From the IMG/VR virus record IMGVR_UViG_3300024261_001362, positions 1 to 64,000 of that record: a stretch of 64,000 nt of DNA, one strand, 5' to 3'. This DNA is from a virus. Position numbers and translations under genes: made by a program. Position 1 is the stretch's first letter. Every line of letters begins with the position of its first letter. Below the pieces are notes generated by a model. That model saw only the letters and a list, made by a program, of their open reading frames with translations, was not told the DNA's origin and searched no databases. Positions 46,825 to 55,676 of the stretch are shown one piece after another.

Positions 46825-47672
46825 TTTATTCTCTTAATAATATTTTTACAGGTTCCATTTAAAGTAAAATAATCTTTATATAGTTTCATTCCATTATTTA
46901 GCATACACTGATACTGTTCATCGTCTATAGTTGATAATACATCATAGATTTCTGGAATCATATCTTCATGTATCAGTACGGCAAATTCATTCCAATCTAA
47001 TTCATCCGACCAAGGAAGAAAGAATTTATCGGTAATAATAACAGGAACAGATCCTAATTGGAAGCATTCATAAAGTCTAAATGAGTTTAAACCATAACCC
47101 CTTGGACATAGGACGAACTTACTTCTTGTAGAAATATTTACAAATGTGCTTTGGTCCTGATTGCTAACTTCAGGATTCCAATCTTTTAAATGGAAGCTAC
47201 AGTTTGGACTATCCTTCATTGATTCATATACTTTAGACCTAATGGGATGCGTAACAGACCCCACAAAAGAGCATAACAAATCTTTATTCTCTACTGAGAC
47301 TTTATTTGGACACATAAGTAGAGGATTATACATAGTAGAACAAACTAATGGTATTGGCACTCCTCCTTTATTTCCGCCTGCACTAAAATGAATTGTATCT
47401 GGTGGTAGGTTTTCCAAAATACCATCGTCAAATTGGGATACAACAAAGTATTTATCATTTGGATTCAAACTATCTAAAGCTTCCTGTAATCCATTTGTTT
47501 TTTTGTCTATGTAACAAGTAGTCCAACTTACTGGGATGAATTTTCTTGTCGTTTCAATATTGTTACTATAAAACCAATCACAAAAATAGTCTTCAAGGTA
47601 TAATCCTTGGTGGTATGGTGGATATGTAGGATATAATGGTTTGGGTCTAAACTGGTCGAATTTTTCCAGCAT
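46821..47672 (-). CDS. Exostosin-like (GT47-type) glycosyltransferase
   Basis: A 283-residue protein with the exostosin signature in its C-terminal half: SKFVLCPRGYGLNSFRLYEC, then FQLGSVPVIITDKFFLPWSD, a Trp-Asn-Glu-Phe strand and HEDMIPEI (about residues 178-240). The N-terminal half is strand-rich with KYFVVSQFDDGIL. The family includes heparan-sulfate polymerases and plant xyloglucan galactosyltransferases. The donor sugar here is unknown. It overlaps the upstream gene by 26 nt. Confidence 0.78.
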   Translation of the reverse strand: MLEKFDQFRPKPLYPTYPPYHQGLYLEDYFCDWFYSNNIETTRKFIPVSWTTCYIDKKTNGLQEALDSLNPNDKYFVVSQFDDGILENLPPDTIHFSAGGNKGGVPIPLVCSTMYNPLLMCPNKVSVENKDLLCSFVGSVTHPIRSKVYESMKDSPNCSFHLKDWNPEVSNQDQSTFVNISTRSKFVLCPRGYGLNSFRLYECFQLGSVPVIITDKFFLPWSDELDWNEFAVLIHEDMIPEIYDVLSTIDDEQYQCMLNNGMKLYKDYFTLNGTCKNIIKRIK

Positions 47673-48276
47673 TGAATTTTTCCCTTACTAAATCTAAAAT
47701 TTTAATTTTGTTATCAATTCCAGCAACCCAATTTGCGTGATGTACTAGTATGTCATCAGGGATATCAAAGTCTTCTCCATTCCAAGGTCGAGGTACTATA
47801 TGACCAAATGTAAAAAATCTTTTTGATAGAAATTTGTGCTTGCATATGTGTATTTGATCGTTTAACGATGTTTGATCTTCACGGTTATAAAACTCCTTCA
47901 TGTTTTGAAACATCTTTAATGTCGTGTCATTACACTTACAGATGAAGAATCCTGAGCTAAATGTAGTTATATCATCCTGACAGGCTATATCACAATCTCC
48001 TAATTCTTCAATCATTTCATTCTTAAAATTACCAAAGAACTGAATGTCTACATCGGAAAATATAAACATATCTCCGAAATTTTCTTTACATATTTCTTCA
48101 AAAAACTCAACTTTTCTAAAACATGTCTTATCCCACCCTGCTTGGTAGAAACTTCCAGTAGGACATTCTTGTGGTATTTCCTTTACATGTAGTTTAAATT
48201 CATCTGGAATACTTGTGAGAAAGTAATTTTCATACATATCTCTATGGGATGGAGTAAAGATACTATATAAATTCAT
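47647..48276 (-). CDS. Nucleotide-diphospho-sugar transferase-like protein (GT-A)
   Basis: A 209-residue protein. FYQAGWDKTCFRKVEFFEEI followed by DMFIFSDVDIQFFGNF (about residues 69-84) places a DxD at the end of a hydrophobic strand, and ACQDDITTFSSGFFICKCND follows. This is the layout of PF03407-type transferases. The C-terminal LVHHANWVAGIDNKIKILD supplies the usual His near the donor site. It is immediately downstream of an FkbM methyltransferase gene (2-nt gap). Confidence 0.7.
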   Translation of the reverse strand: MNLYSIFTPSHRDMYENYFLTSIPDEFKLHVKEIPQECPTGSFYQAGWDKTCFRKVEFFEEICKENFGDMFIFSDVDIQFFGNFKNEMIEELGDCDIACQDDITTFSSGFFICKCNDTTLKMFQNMKEFYNREDQTSLNDQIHICKHKFLSKRFFTFGHIVPRPWNGEDFDIPDDILVHHANWVAGIDNKIKILDLVREKFNAGKIRPV

Positions 48277-48278
48277 AT

Positions 48279-48920
48279 TTAACCCTTATTCTTTAGGTAT
48301 AATGCATCGCCCCATGTGCCACCATCTGCCTGCCAATACTCAACTATACGTTGGAATCCAAAATCTGATAAGAAATTATCAATATCTTCAATCCTTGGAC
48401 AGTCTTTGTATAATTCTTCTCTGTTTACTTCTGACAATACCAGATCTATATGTTCTAATGTCTTGGTAGCCCCTCTAAGGACTTCTAACTCATACCCTTG
48501 AACATCCACATTAATAAAATTGTAATCGTTCCTGTCGAACTCCTCATCATCTAATCGTGTGATTTCAACTTCGGTCTTATTATTAAATTCGATTTGTGGA
48601 TATTGTTCTAAATGATAAGCTGGTTCAAGTATTGATGAAGACAATCCTCTATCTTCTAAATACATCTCTACCGTACCAGTAGTATTACCTAAAGCAATAT
48701 TTCTTAATTTTACTTCTGGTCCCACCTTCTCTTTTAAACCAGCAAAATTATCTGGTAGTGGTTCGTAAAATAACAAATTGTCAATACCAAATTGCTTATA
48801 CAGAGGATATTCTTGACCCTCATGTGCTCCAATATGAATACATCCATTAATTTCTAATGAAATTCCATGACGACGATACAATTCATTAGCTATATTTTGT
48901 AACGAACCTAGTATTTCCAT
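48279..48920 (-). CDS. FkbM-family SAM-dependent methyltransferase
   Basis: A 213-residue protein: GCIHIGAHEGQEYPLY (SAM motif, about residues 25-40), NLLFYEPLPDNFAGL, DDEEFDRNDYNFINVDVQGY, ELEVLRGATKTLEHIDLVLS and a final VEYWQADGGTWGDALYLKN, all typical FkbM features. It probably O-methylates a sugar of the glycan. It is clearly a different subfamily from the FkbM gene at 34,663, so it is unlikely to be a recent duplicate. Confidence 0.83.
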   Translation of the reverse strand: MEILGSLQNIANELYRRHGISLEINGCIHIGAHEGQEYPLYKQFGIDNLLFYEPLPDNFAGLKEKVGPEVKLRNIALGNTTGTVEMYLEDRGLSSSILEPAYHLEQYPQIEFNNKTEVEITRLDDEEFDRNDYNFINVDVQGYELEVLRGATKTLEHIDLVLSEVNREELYKDCPRIEDIDNFLSDFGFQRIVEYWQADGGTWGDALYLKNKG

Positions 48921-48928
48921 TTTATTCC

Positions 48929-49717
48929 TTAATCTGTAGTTATTCTGTGTTTTGGAAATCCAAGTTTCTTTCTTTCCTCAAATACTTGACCATCTCTACC
49001 CGAAAAATAAAGTGTTTTTTGTGCAGAGGCGTCATAATCGCCAGAATTAGAATTTCCATCTTGAGCATAGTGCTCATGTTTAATAATCATTTGGTCGATA
49101 TATGTTACTTTGTTGAGCCTTTTAACTTCTTGTGTAAACTCATCGTCACAATATAGACTCTTATAATCAGGATGGTAGATATAACCAAAATGATCGTATA
49201 GCTTTCTCCCCAAAATTGAAAAAGTAATCAACCCACCCTTATCAGCATATCCATCGTCGAATGAGACACAACCATCCAGACTTGGGTAATGTTCCATCAT
49301 AGCTGTTGCAATGTAATCATCCCAGTTGTCAACCTGTGGGATCATATCATCTGAAATAACAATTACGATATCCCAATTCGTTGATCCCTCTATGAGAACA
49401 TTCCCTTTAATTGCGTAAGGGTTTTCCCAATTGATATTGGCATTTACAGCACCAATTTTAGTTGTATTTTTTTCAAAGTATACGGCTCCAGAACAAAAGT
49501 TATCGTGCCATTTATCTTGATTGTTCCTAGTCTGATTATGAAATGCCTCCTGCATCATATCCTTCATGTCAGGGTTATTCATAGTTTCGTCAGCGACATC
49601 GCAATTGATATTGAAAAATATACTATGCCGACCACTGGTGTTATTGAGATACTTCTTTAAGCAAGACAAAAACTTTTCAGGTCTTGCTAATGTTGGAAAT
49701 TGAGCCAATATTTTCAT
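48929..49717 (-). CDS. GT2-like glycosyltransferase
   Basis: A 262-residue protein. It opens with KILAQFPTLARPEKFLSCLK, a strand-helix start of GT-A proteins. A segment with IGAVNANINW (about 93) and DIVIVISDDMIPQVDNWDDY (about 115-134) gives an S-D-D motif after a hydrophobic strand, as in GT2 enzymes. YKSLYCDDEFTQEVKRLNKV (about 182-201) resembles the ED-type catalytic region. Its donor and acceptor are unknown. Confidence 0.68.
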   Translation of the reverse strand: MKILAQFPTLARPEKFLSCLKKYLNNTSGRHSIFFNINCDVADETMNNPDMKDMMQEAFHNQTRNNQDKWHDNFCSGAVYFEKNTTKIGAVNANINWENPYAIKGNVLIEGSTNWDIVIVISDDMIPQVDNWDDYIATAMMEHYPSLDGCVSFDDGYADKGGLITFSILGRKLYDHFGYIYHPDYKSLYCDDEFTQEVKRLNKVTYIDQMIIKHEHYAQDGNSNSGDYDASAQKTLYFSGRDGQVFEERKKLGFPKHRITTD

Positions 49718-50583
49718 AGCTGTTCCTCCAAGGTCTTCACCTTATTGGCTTCGTCTGTACATTCAATAGCCTTTAATAGTCTAATAGTTCTATTAAAACA
49801 TGTGTGCTTACGTTTGATTTGTCCTTTTATAGCCTCGGAAATGTTATCAGCTTCTTGCTCGTGAAACAATGTTGCTAAAATTTTATTTAGAGTTTCTTTT
49901 TGATTGTCTGGAACCTGTAGTATAGTGGAAGGACACCTAAAAGTAGATTCGAAAAATAATTGAGAAAACACAACATGTAAATCGTCAACCAGTAAAGCTT
50001 TCCTATACCTATCAACTATACTGATAAAACTCGCAATGTCAATATTAAAATCAAAATCTTTTTCATCAGTTCCAATTCCTATTGTGTGATATGATTCTTC
50101 CTTGTCTGTAAAACTTTTGATTGTATCTGCGTTACCACTTGTAACAATACAGGTTGATAAATTAAATGGTGTAACTTCTTGTTTAGGAACAAAAATATCC
50201 AATCCCGGTAGTATGTTAATCAATTTAGTCTGTGATTTATTTAATGGACTCATTAACTCGTGAGTGTTTGTAAACAATAGTTTTGATTTAATTTTTCTTG
50301 ATGCAAATTCTTGTTCAATCTGATTAATCATTTGATTATCTGCACCCGTGATATTCAAAACCACCTCAATATTGCTGCCACTTAAATATTTCATAATGTC
50401 TTGTGTAATGAACCGAAAGTGAGTCAGGAAAACATCTGGGCTGGTAGCATCGAAAATATCAAATGTACTAATATTCTTATCGGCCCAAAACACTGCATCA
50501 CATTTAGACTCAACCATACACCTATGAAGATACAATGCTTCAGTAGAAAGCGGTGTTGAATAATTTTGTAGTAGCATTTTCAT
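49714..50583 (-). CDS. Hypothetical glycan-island protein (possible GT-B-like)
   Basis: A 289-residue protein. The N-terminal KMLLQNYSTPLSTEALYLHR and the repeating strand/helix pattern (DVFLTHFRFITQDIMKYL, VVLNITGADNQMI) look like the first Rossmann half of a GT-B transferase, followed by a helical, Lys-rich C-terminus. The E-x7-E core of GT4 is not evident. It overlaps both neighbours by 4 nt (ATGA), so it is probably part of the same enzyme series. Confidence 0.5.
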   Translation of the reverse strand: MKMLLQNYSTPLSTEALYLHRCMVESKCDAVFWADKNISTFDIFDATSPDVFLTHFRFITQDIMKYLSGSNIEVVLNITGADNQMINQIEQEFASRKIKSKLLFTNTHELMSPLNKSQTKLINILPGLDIFVPKQEVTPFNLSTCIVTSGNADTIKSFTDKEESYHTIGIGTDEKDFDFNIDIASFISIVDRYRKALLVDDLHVVFSQLFFESTFRCPSTILQVPDNQKETLNKILATLFHEQEADNISEAIKGQIKRKHTCFNRTIRLLKAIECTDEANKVKTLEEQL

Positions 50584-51326
50584 AATTTTGTGGTCTTTCT
50601 TAAAACCTTGATGTTATCAATTTTTCTTATCGGCCTATCTATAACATTTTCTTGAATGTACAGATCTTGTTTTTTACATAATTCATTTATTGCCTCAAAC
50701 ATAAATTTGTTTTTATATTCTGTCGTAGAAACAATTTTATAAAAATGATTGACTGCATTAGTATTATTTAAATATAGGATTTCAGTCCAGTATTTATCCT
50801 TTATGCCTAGCGATAGCCTTTGCAGTTTAGATCTTTCTTCTATAATTCCTATTTCAAAATTAGAATCATCTATTTGATTTTGCGTCACTATCGAAGAATT
50901 TTCAAAATTTAACATGTCTAAATGTAATGGAGAAAATAAAACTCCTCCACCAAAAAAAATAATCTTATTATTCATTATTGTATTTAAACACAACCTGATA
51001 CTCTCGCAGCAGTTTGAATTGTAATACATTTGGTTTTCTACAACTTTAATGTTGATGTTGGAAAATTTCGTTTTTAAAAAACTCACAATCTTAATGGATT
51101 CAAAACCAACACAAACAATAATCTCAAAATTTTGGAAAGTCGCCTGAATACTTTGTATCTGTTTTTCTATAACAGTCTTACCATCCTCTAACTTCAACAT
51201 AGAGATTGGTCCATAGCTTTTCATTCTATATCCATGATTCTCACCAAGCAAGACTACGGTTATAAATTCTTTTTTCTTGGAGACCTTTCCCTTTTTCGGA
51301 CTAGTAATGAAATTCTTATTTCTCAT
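50580..51326 (-). CDS. Nucleotidyltransferase-like protein (divergent signature)
   Basis: A 248-residue protein. FITVVLLGENHGYRMKSYGP, ISMLKLEDGKTVIEKQI and FEIIVCVGFESIKIVSFLKT follow the order of a sugar-nucleotidyltransferase N-terminus, but the usual AAGxGxRL loop is altered (LGENHGYRM). NNKIIFFGGGVLFSPLHLDM then takes the place of the metal-site strand without an obvious Asp. It may therefore bind rather than transfer nucleotides. A basic N-terminal extension (residues 1-18) is Lys-rich. Confidence 0.55.
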   Translation of the reverse strand: MRNKNFITSPKKGKVSKKKEFITVVLLGENHGYRMKSYGPISMLKLEDGKTVIEKQIQSIQATFQNFEIIVCVGFESIKIVSFLKTKFSNINIKVVENQMYYNSNCCESIRLCLNTIMNNKIIFFGGGVLFSPLHLDMLNFENSSIVTQNQIDDSNFEIGIIEERSKLQRLSLGIKDKYWTEILYLNNTNAVNHFYKIVSTTEYKNKFMFEAINELCKKQDLYIQENVIDRPIRKIDNIKVLRKTTKL

Positions 51327-52057
51327 ACAACCTTTACCATATTACTTAACTGAGCCATAGATTCAATGCTTTCAACTGTTTTATCGAAATCATTATGGTT
51401 CATGTACTCACTATTAATAGCGGAAAACAATGAGCAGACTGTGTCCTGTTGTTTAAATATTATATTCTTATCTAAATCATGATTAAGCGAGATATTTATT
51501 TTAGAGAATAAATCAGGATTAATAATGTCTCCAGCATGTAGTTTAATCAAATAGTTACTACCATACAAATTGGAGAAACAACTGAAGTCACGAACTTCTG
51601 CTTCTTTAACTCCTGTCAAAACTAACTTAGAATTTTTAAACCCATTATCAATTAATGTGTTAGTAAGATGTGCCATCTTTGATACATCTTTAGTTGTAAA
51701 TGAACTAATAATTACTTTTATTTTATCGGGTGGATATTGAGTATCTAAAATTGAGTTGATAGTTTTTTCTACTTTATCGGGATTACCTTCGTCGTATATA
51801 GCTATCCCGAAAGTAGGCTTAATTTCATTCTGTGCCTCTTCAAGTGTAATCTCAGTGTCTTCATCCCTATATAGATTACATAGCCTTGTGAGACCATATA
51901 ATGTACCTGTGTCTTCCTTAACAACTAAACACTCTTGACGCTCTTTAAAGTTTTTTATCCTTTTAGCGGTACAGCCTATTTGTAAATTACCAACCCTCTT
52001 AGCAAATTTACAACCCTTACAGGTCATAGCCACTTTATCGTTCTGCGGTGATTTCAT
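51323..52057 (-). CDS. GT2-like glycosyltransferase with N-terminal Cys cluster
   Basis: About 244 residues. The start is uncertain between ATG codons at 52,069, 52,057 and 52,027, none with a good ribosome site. A Cys-rich N-terminus (CKGCKFAKRVGNLQIGC ... RQEC ... RLCNLY) precedes a GT2-like start (PTFGIAIYDEGNPDKVEKTI), then KVIISSF and the strand-turn YLIKLHAGDIINPDLF in the DxD position. The Cys residues could hold zinc or a disulfide-free fold. Catalytic competence is uncertain. Confidence 0.55.
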   Translation of the reverse strand: MKSPQNDKVAMTCKGCKFAKRVGNLQIGCTAKRIKNFKERQECLVVKEDTGTLYGLTRLCNLYRDEDTEITLEEAQNEIKPTFGIAIYDEGNPDKVEKTINSILDTQYPPDKIKVIISSFTTKDVSKMAHLTNTLIDNGFKNSKLVLTGVKEAEVRDFSCFSNLYGSNYLIKLHAGDIINPDLFSKINISLNHDLDKNIIFKQQDTVCSLFSAINSEYMNHNDFDKTVESIESMAQLSNMVKVV

Positions 52058-52448
52058 AATATATACCATTAATCTGAGTGGTTATAACTTTTAAGTCAAG
52101 TTGGGATATAATATTTGCAATTTGTGTTACATCTGACATAGACTTACAATTTGCAACTACTTCGGATGCATCTTCTGTAGACATAAGATTGTTTATAACA
52201 TTAGTAGTAAACATTCTTAGATCAATGCCTCCAATTACTATTTTACCACCAATTCTTAGTTTCTTTCTGAGACTAACTAGACAATCTGTAATATTTTTAT
52301 AGTCAAAATGATTTAGAATTTTATCTGCCAAAATATATTCACACTCATTGTCGGAGATATCTTCAAAATCTATATTACCGTTTTTTACGGCGATTTCTCT
52401 TATGCCTTCAATCTTTTGTTGATTTGGAATAGTAAGTTGTATTTTCAT
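52035..52448 (-). CDS. Methyltransferase-like fragment or small SAM-fold protein
   Basis: A 137-residue protein. ECEYILADKILNHFDYKNIT, then CLVSLRKKLRIGGKIVIGGI and DLRMF resemble the C-terminal half of a SAM-dependent methyltransferase (post-motif region with the GGxxxI strand). The N-terminal glycine-rich SAM motif is lacking. It may be a truncated or partner domain. It follows a complete methyltransferase gene by 14 nt and overlaps the downstream gene. Confidence 0.5.
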   Translation of the reverse strand: MKIQLTIPNQQKIEGIREIAVKNGNIDFEDISDNECEYILADKILNHFDYKNITDCLVSLRKKLRIGGKIVIGGIDLRMFTTNVINNLMSTEDASEVVANCKSMSDVTQIANIISQLDLKVITTQINGIYYEITAER

Positions 52449-52462
52449 TTATAACTCCGTAT

Positions 52463-53008
52463 TTATTTTAATAACCATAAGCAAGACAATTTGTTTTCAT
52501 AATCTTCATTAAGACAAAGTAGGGGTTGCCCTAAATTAAATGGTGCGGCTTCTAAAGATATTTTAGAATGTTTCATATTTGGAGCTTCCATTCTTGAATC
52601 GTTATCTGCTCCATTAAATGTAGTCGATAGTAGATATTTAGAAGATTTTCTGAATAACTCTATAGATTTATTAACCATATCATTAGGTAAATGTATGAAC
52701 ACATCTCTGCATATGATCATATCAGAATCTCTCATACATTCAGTTATTATATCTAAATTTTGACATTTTAATTTGTTGTTCCATGTGTCTCTTGATATTA
52801 AATCATATCCTAAATAATCTATACCAGACAGATCAATAGTCGAAATCCAATTTAAATCTCCACAGCCAGCATCATTTATTGTTTTAATATCATAATCTTT
52901 AATGATTTGGGGTAATTGTTTTCTAATATTTTCTGTGTGTGCAATTTCAGATCCCCATCCACACACAGTTCCAGACGCAGACCAGCCTTTTTCAAACATA
53001 CTTTTCAT
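52463..53008 (-). CDS. SAM-dependent methyltransferase
   Basis: A 181-residue class I methyltransferase. The SAM motif is INDAGCGDLNWISTIDL (about residues 43-59), followed by DYLGYDL (acidic residue) and DMIICRDVFIHLPNDM (about 96-111), in the position of the catalytic-loop motif. The C-terminus ends LNEDYENKLSCLWLLK. Class and length are typical of glycan or small-molecule methyltransferases found in phage and capsule clusters. It overlaps the GT4 gene by 4 nt. Confidence 0.75.
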   Translation of the reverse strand: MKSMFEKGWSASGTVCGWGSEIAHTENIRKQLPQIIKDYDIKTINDAGCGDLNWISTIDLSGIDYLGYDLISRDTWNNKLKCQNLDIITECMRDSDMIICRDVFIHLPNDMVNKSIELFRKSSKYLLSTTFNGADNDSRMEAPNMKHSKISLEAAPFNLGQPLLCLNEDYENKLSCLWLLK

Positions 53009-54003
53009 GACCGACCCGTTCTATATACTTGTGTGAATAAAGAATTCCAATTTTCAATAAATTTTTCTTCAGAAAATAGTGCTAATATTGTACCTCTAGC
53101 TTCAGCACCCATTTTGTTTCTCAATTCTTCATCTTCCAGTAGTTGCTTACAATATCCTCTAAGCTCATTTTCATCATTAGACATAAATCCATTTACGCCA
53201 TTTTTTATTACATTTGGTATTTCACATGTCGCTGTTGTTACTACTGCACAACCACAAGCCATTGCTTCTAATAATACTGTAGGAATAGGACTATAAGTTG
53301 ACGTATTTAGAAATACTTGAGAGCTGTTGTACTCTTGAACTAATTCTTCAACCGAAGAAGTAGGCTCACTCAATCCTTCTGTTTTACCAACAATTCTTGT
53401 TGGAAATTCTTTACCTTCATTAGTGATTCTAACATAACCCTGCCAATTACAACAATAATCTCTGTTAATCCAATCATTGACAATACTCAACACCTGCGGC
53501 TTTTTTTCTGTATGGTTTGGCTTGAATATATCTGTGTCAATTCCATGAGGAATTACAATAGACTCACCATTTATTGACCACTGCTCTTTAGAATAATCTG
53601 TAAGGAATACATTAAAATCACCAGTCATTTGTCTAAAATTATTGAGCTGTTCATTTGTAATGTTGATGGTTGGGACAGTACATTCCATAGAGATAATTGG
53701 AATCTTTAAAACATTAGCAATTTTATAAGCTGCTTGTAGATGTCCAAACTTACTATTAGCAAGTATGAAATCATAATCAATAGAAGACGGAAGGGAATTT
53801 TGAGGCATCATGTAGTAATTATTTGGCACTTCTGCGTATGATGCATCCCAAGTTTTCATACCTTCACCAATGAAACCGTAAAAATCATGGCCTGTTTTAC
53901 AAAGGTCTGATTCAAATCGTTCATGTGTTGGAAAAGTAATTATATTGTATTTATCTTTATCATTAATTGATTGATTGATAAATTTACGAGTTTGTAGACT
54001 CAC
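53005..54003 (-). CDS. GT4-family glycosyltransferase
   Basis: A 332-residue protein. The start is GTG at 54,003 with AAAGGAC upstream, overlapping the previous gene by 20 nt. The C-terminal GT4 core is clear: SSQVFLNTSTYSPIPTVLLE, AMACGCAVVTTATCEIPNVI and KNGVNGFM (about residues 231-275), preceded by VIPHGIDTDIF (about 148-158), the usual second-domain start. It is a retaining GT-B enzyme using an NDP-sugar. The donor is unknown. Confidence 0.85.
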   Translation of the reverse strand: MSLQTRKFINQSINDKDKYNIITFPTHERFESDLCKTGHDFYGFIGEGMKTWDASYAEVPNNYYMMPQNSLPSSIDYDFILANSKFGHLQAAYKIANVLKIPIISMECTVPTINITNEQLNNFRQMTGDFNVFLTDYSKEQWSINGESIVIPHGIDTDIFKPNHTEKKPQVLSIVNDWINRDYCCNWQGYVRITNEGKEFPTRIVGKTEGLSEPTSSVEELVQEYNSSQVFLNTSTYSPIPTVLLEAMACGCAVVTTATCEIPNVIKNGVNGFMSNDENELRGYCKQLLEDEELRNKMGAEARGTILALFSEEKFIENWNSLFTQVYRTGRS

Positions 54004-55126
54004 TTAACAGTCCTTTCATTTGCTGACCAATATTCTCGTAAGAGAACAACTTAGTTTGTTCTAACCCAGCGAGTTTCCATTTTCTTTTAGTACCGACAGG
54101 ATCTTGTTTATGTTCTTCGTATTTATTTCTCATAGCTTTCCGTGTCTGCATTTCACATGGTTGGAACCAGTACTCTCTACCTGTAAATAAATCTGGGAAT
54201 GCTGCATCAGAACATTTACAAACAGAGTAAGATCCACCAACCAGTGTGCCAGAATCTTCATTTATAAATTCTTTAGGTCCACCATAATCACTACAGATAG
54301 GACTAGAACCAAATCCCATAGCATCAAATGATGGCAATGACCATGCTTCCCCATGACTAGGACAAACAAAACAATCAGCATATTGGTGTAAGGCACAAAT
54401 ATGATCGTCGTCTATATTATCTGAAATAATGATGTTTGTATGGTACTGAGATGGATGGGTATACATTCTAAGGTCTTGTTGTACCTTACCTATAATACCA
54501 TCAATTACTTCTTTACATTGATCAGGATTGTGTCCAAACTTTTTAACCTTTAGAATTAATGATACAGGTTCCGATCTATCAAATTCACTATGAAAACAAG
54601 TGATAATTGATTCTAAATTTTTTCTGTCATTAATATCGCCAATATAATAAAACTTAAATGTGCCGTCTGGAATAGGCAAATTAAGCTCTTGATATTTTTT
54701 TGTATATCTAGATACAGAGCATGGATGTGGTACTACATGAATATCGGTAGTTATGCCATCATCAATGAGAGATTTTTTCAGATCATTGTTAGGCACCCAT
54801 AATTCGTCCATCTGTTTTAATTGTTGTAACCAGCCAATATATTTAAGGCTTGTTGATTCTGAAACAAAATAGGCGATGTTCTTCTTAAAAGCTTTACCTC
54901 CAACTAAATGGTGAGGTAAAACATGTTGAATACAAATATCACATCCACTACTGTCCTTCTGTTCTAATTCAAGTAATCTGGGGTGTATATTAGGATTGTC
55001 TTGAGTCAGTGTGACGTTGCGACAAACAACATCGACTCCAGCATTATCCAGAGCTAATATATGTTCTTTTGCAGCAACTGACCATCCACTGCTTTCTTTG
55101 TAGTGTGCTATGTATAATACCTTCAT
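53984..55126 (-). CDS. GT4-family glycosyltransferase
   Basis: A 380-residue protein of full GT4 length. KVLYIAHYKESSGWSVAAKE starts the first Rossmann domain, and VPHPCSVSRYTKKY, FKFYYIGDINDRKNLESI and the core CPSHGEAWSLPSFDAMGFGS followed by YGGPKEFI (about residues 251-285) mark the donor domain. The E-x7-E pair is present in degenerate form (E-A-W-S-L-P-S-F-D). It overlaps the following GT4 gene by 20 nt. Confidence 0.82.
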   Translation of the reverse strand: MKVLYIAHYKESSGWSVAAKEHILALDNAGVDVVCRNVTLTQDNPNIHPRLLELEQKDSSGCDICIQHVLPHHLVGGKAFKKNIAYFVSESTSLKYIGWLQQLKQMDELWVPNNDLKKSLIDDGITTDIHVVPHPCSVSRYTKKYQELNLPIPDGTFKFYYIGDINDRKNLESIITCFHSEFDRSEPVSLILKVKKFGHNPDQCKEVIDGIIGKVQQDLRMYTHPSQYHTNIIISDNIDDDHICALHQYADCFVCPSHGEAWSLPSFDAMGFGSSPICSDYGGPKEFINEDSGTLVGGSYSVCKCSDAAFPDLFTGREYWFQPCEMQTRKAMRNKYEEHKQDPVGTKRKWKLAGLEQTKLFSYENIGQQMKGLLSESTNS

Positions 55127-55127
55127 A

Positions 55128-55676
55128 CTATTCCCTCATATCTATTATGCCGACTTGATTAGCTACATCATACATAGTAATATCTAAATCTGTAGGTATT
55201 AAGGTTCCTTTGATGGAATAATCATCAATAATGACTATAGCTTTCTGATCCTTGATTTTATTAAATTGATCTAAGGTTTCTTGTGGGTCATTACCTCCAT
55301 CTAAGTAATAGATGTCGTATGTGTCATTATCTAAGTAATCTATTGCATCTCCATATTTTGCTTCTATTTTATAGCCTAATGATGATGCTGCAAAAATAGA
55401 GTGACTCAAATTATCAAGATTTATGTCTGCAATAGTCAATTTGCCGCCATATTTTTCTACATATGGGCCAAAGATAGTGTCTGCCCATCCTGATCCAAGT
55501 CTCCACGCTATTCTAAATGTTTCTATAGCACCAACTTGAAAGATTTTCACTGGTTTATTTTTAAATTGAGATAAAGTCCACTCAAATATAAAATCTCTGG
55601 TTGGAACTTCTAATTTATTCTCTATATCACCATTCAACATAGCAACAGCAAAATCATATTCTGAATCATGTGCCAT
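55128..55676 (-). CDS. Class I methyltransferase-like protein
   Basis: A 182-residue protein. VKIFQVGAIETFRIAWRLGS (SAM-loop position, about residues 38-57), KLTIADINLDNLSHSIF (acidic residue after the second strand), YDIYYLDGGNDPQETLDQ (post-motif, with DGG as in Methyltransf_24 proteins) and KAIVIIDDYSI form a class I fold. Residues at the SAM loop differ from the GxGxG consensus, so activity is uncertain. It lies between two GT4 genes and overlaps the longer one by 11 nt. Confidence 0.6.
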   Translation of the reverse strand: MAHDSEYDFAVAMLNGDIENKLEVPTRDFIFEWTLSQFKNKPVKIFQVGAIETFRIAWRLGSGWADTIFGPYVEKYGGKLTIADINLDNLSHSIFAASSLGYKIEAKYGDAIDYLDNDTYDIYYLDGGNDPQETLDQFNKIKDQKAIVIIDDYSIKGTLIPTDLDITMYDVANQVGIIDMRE

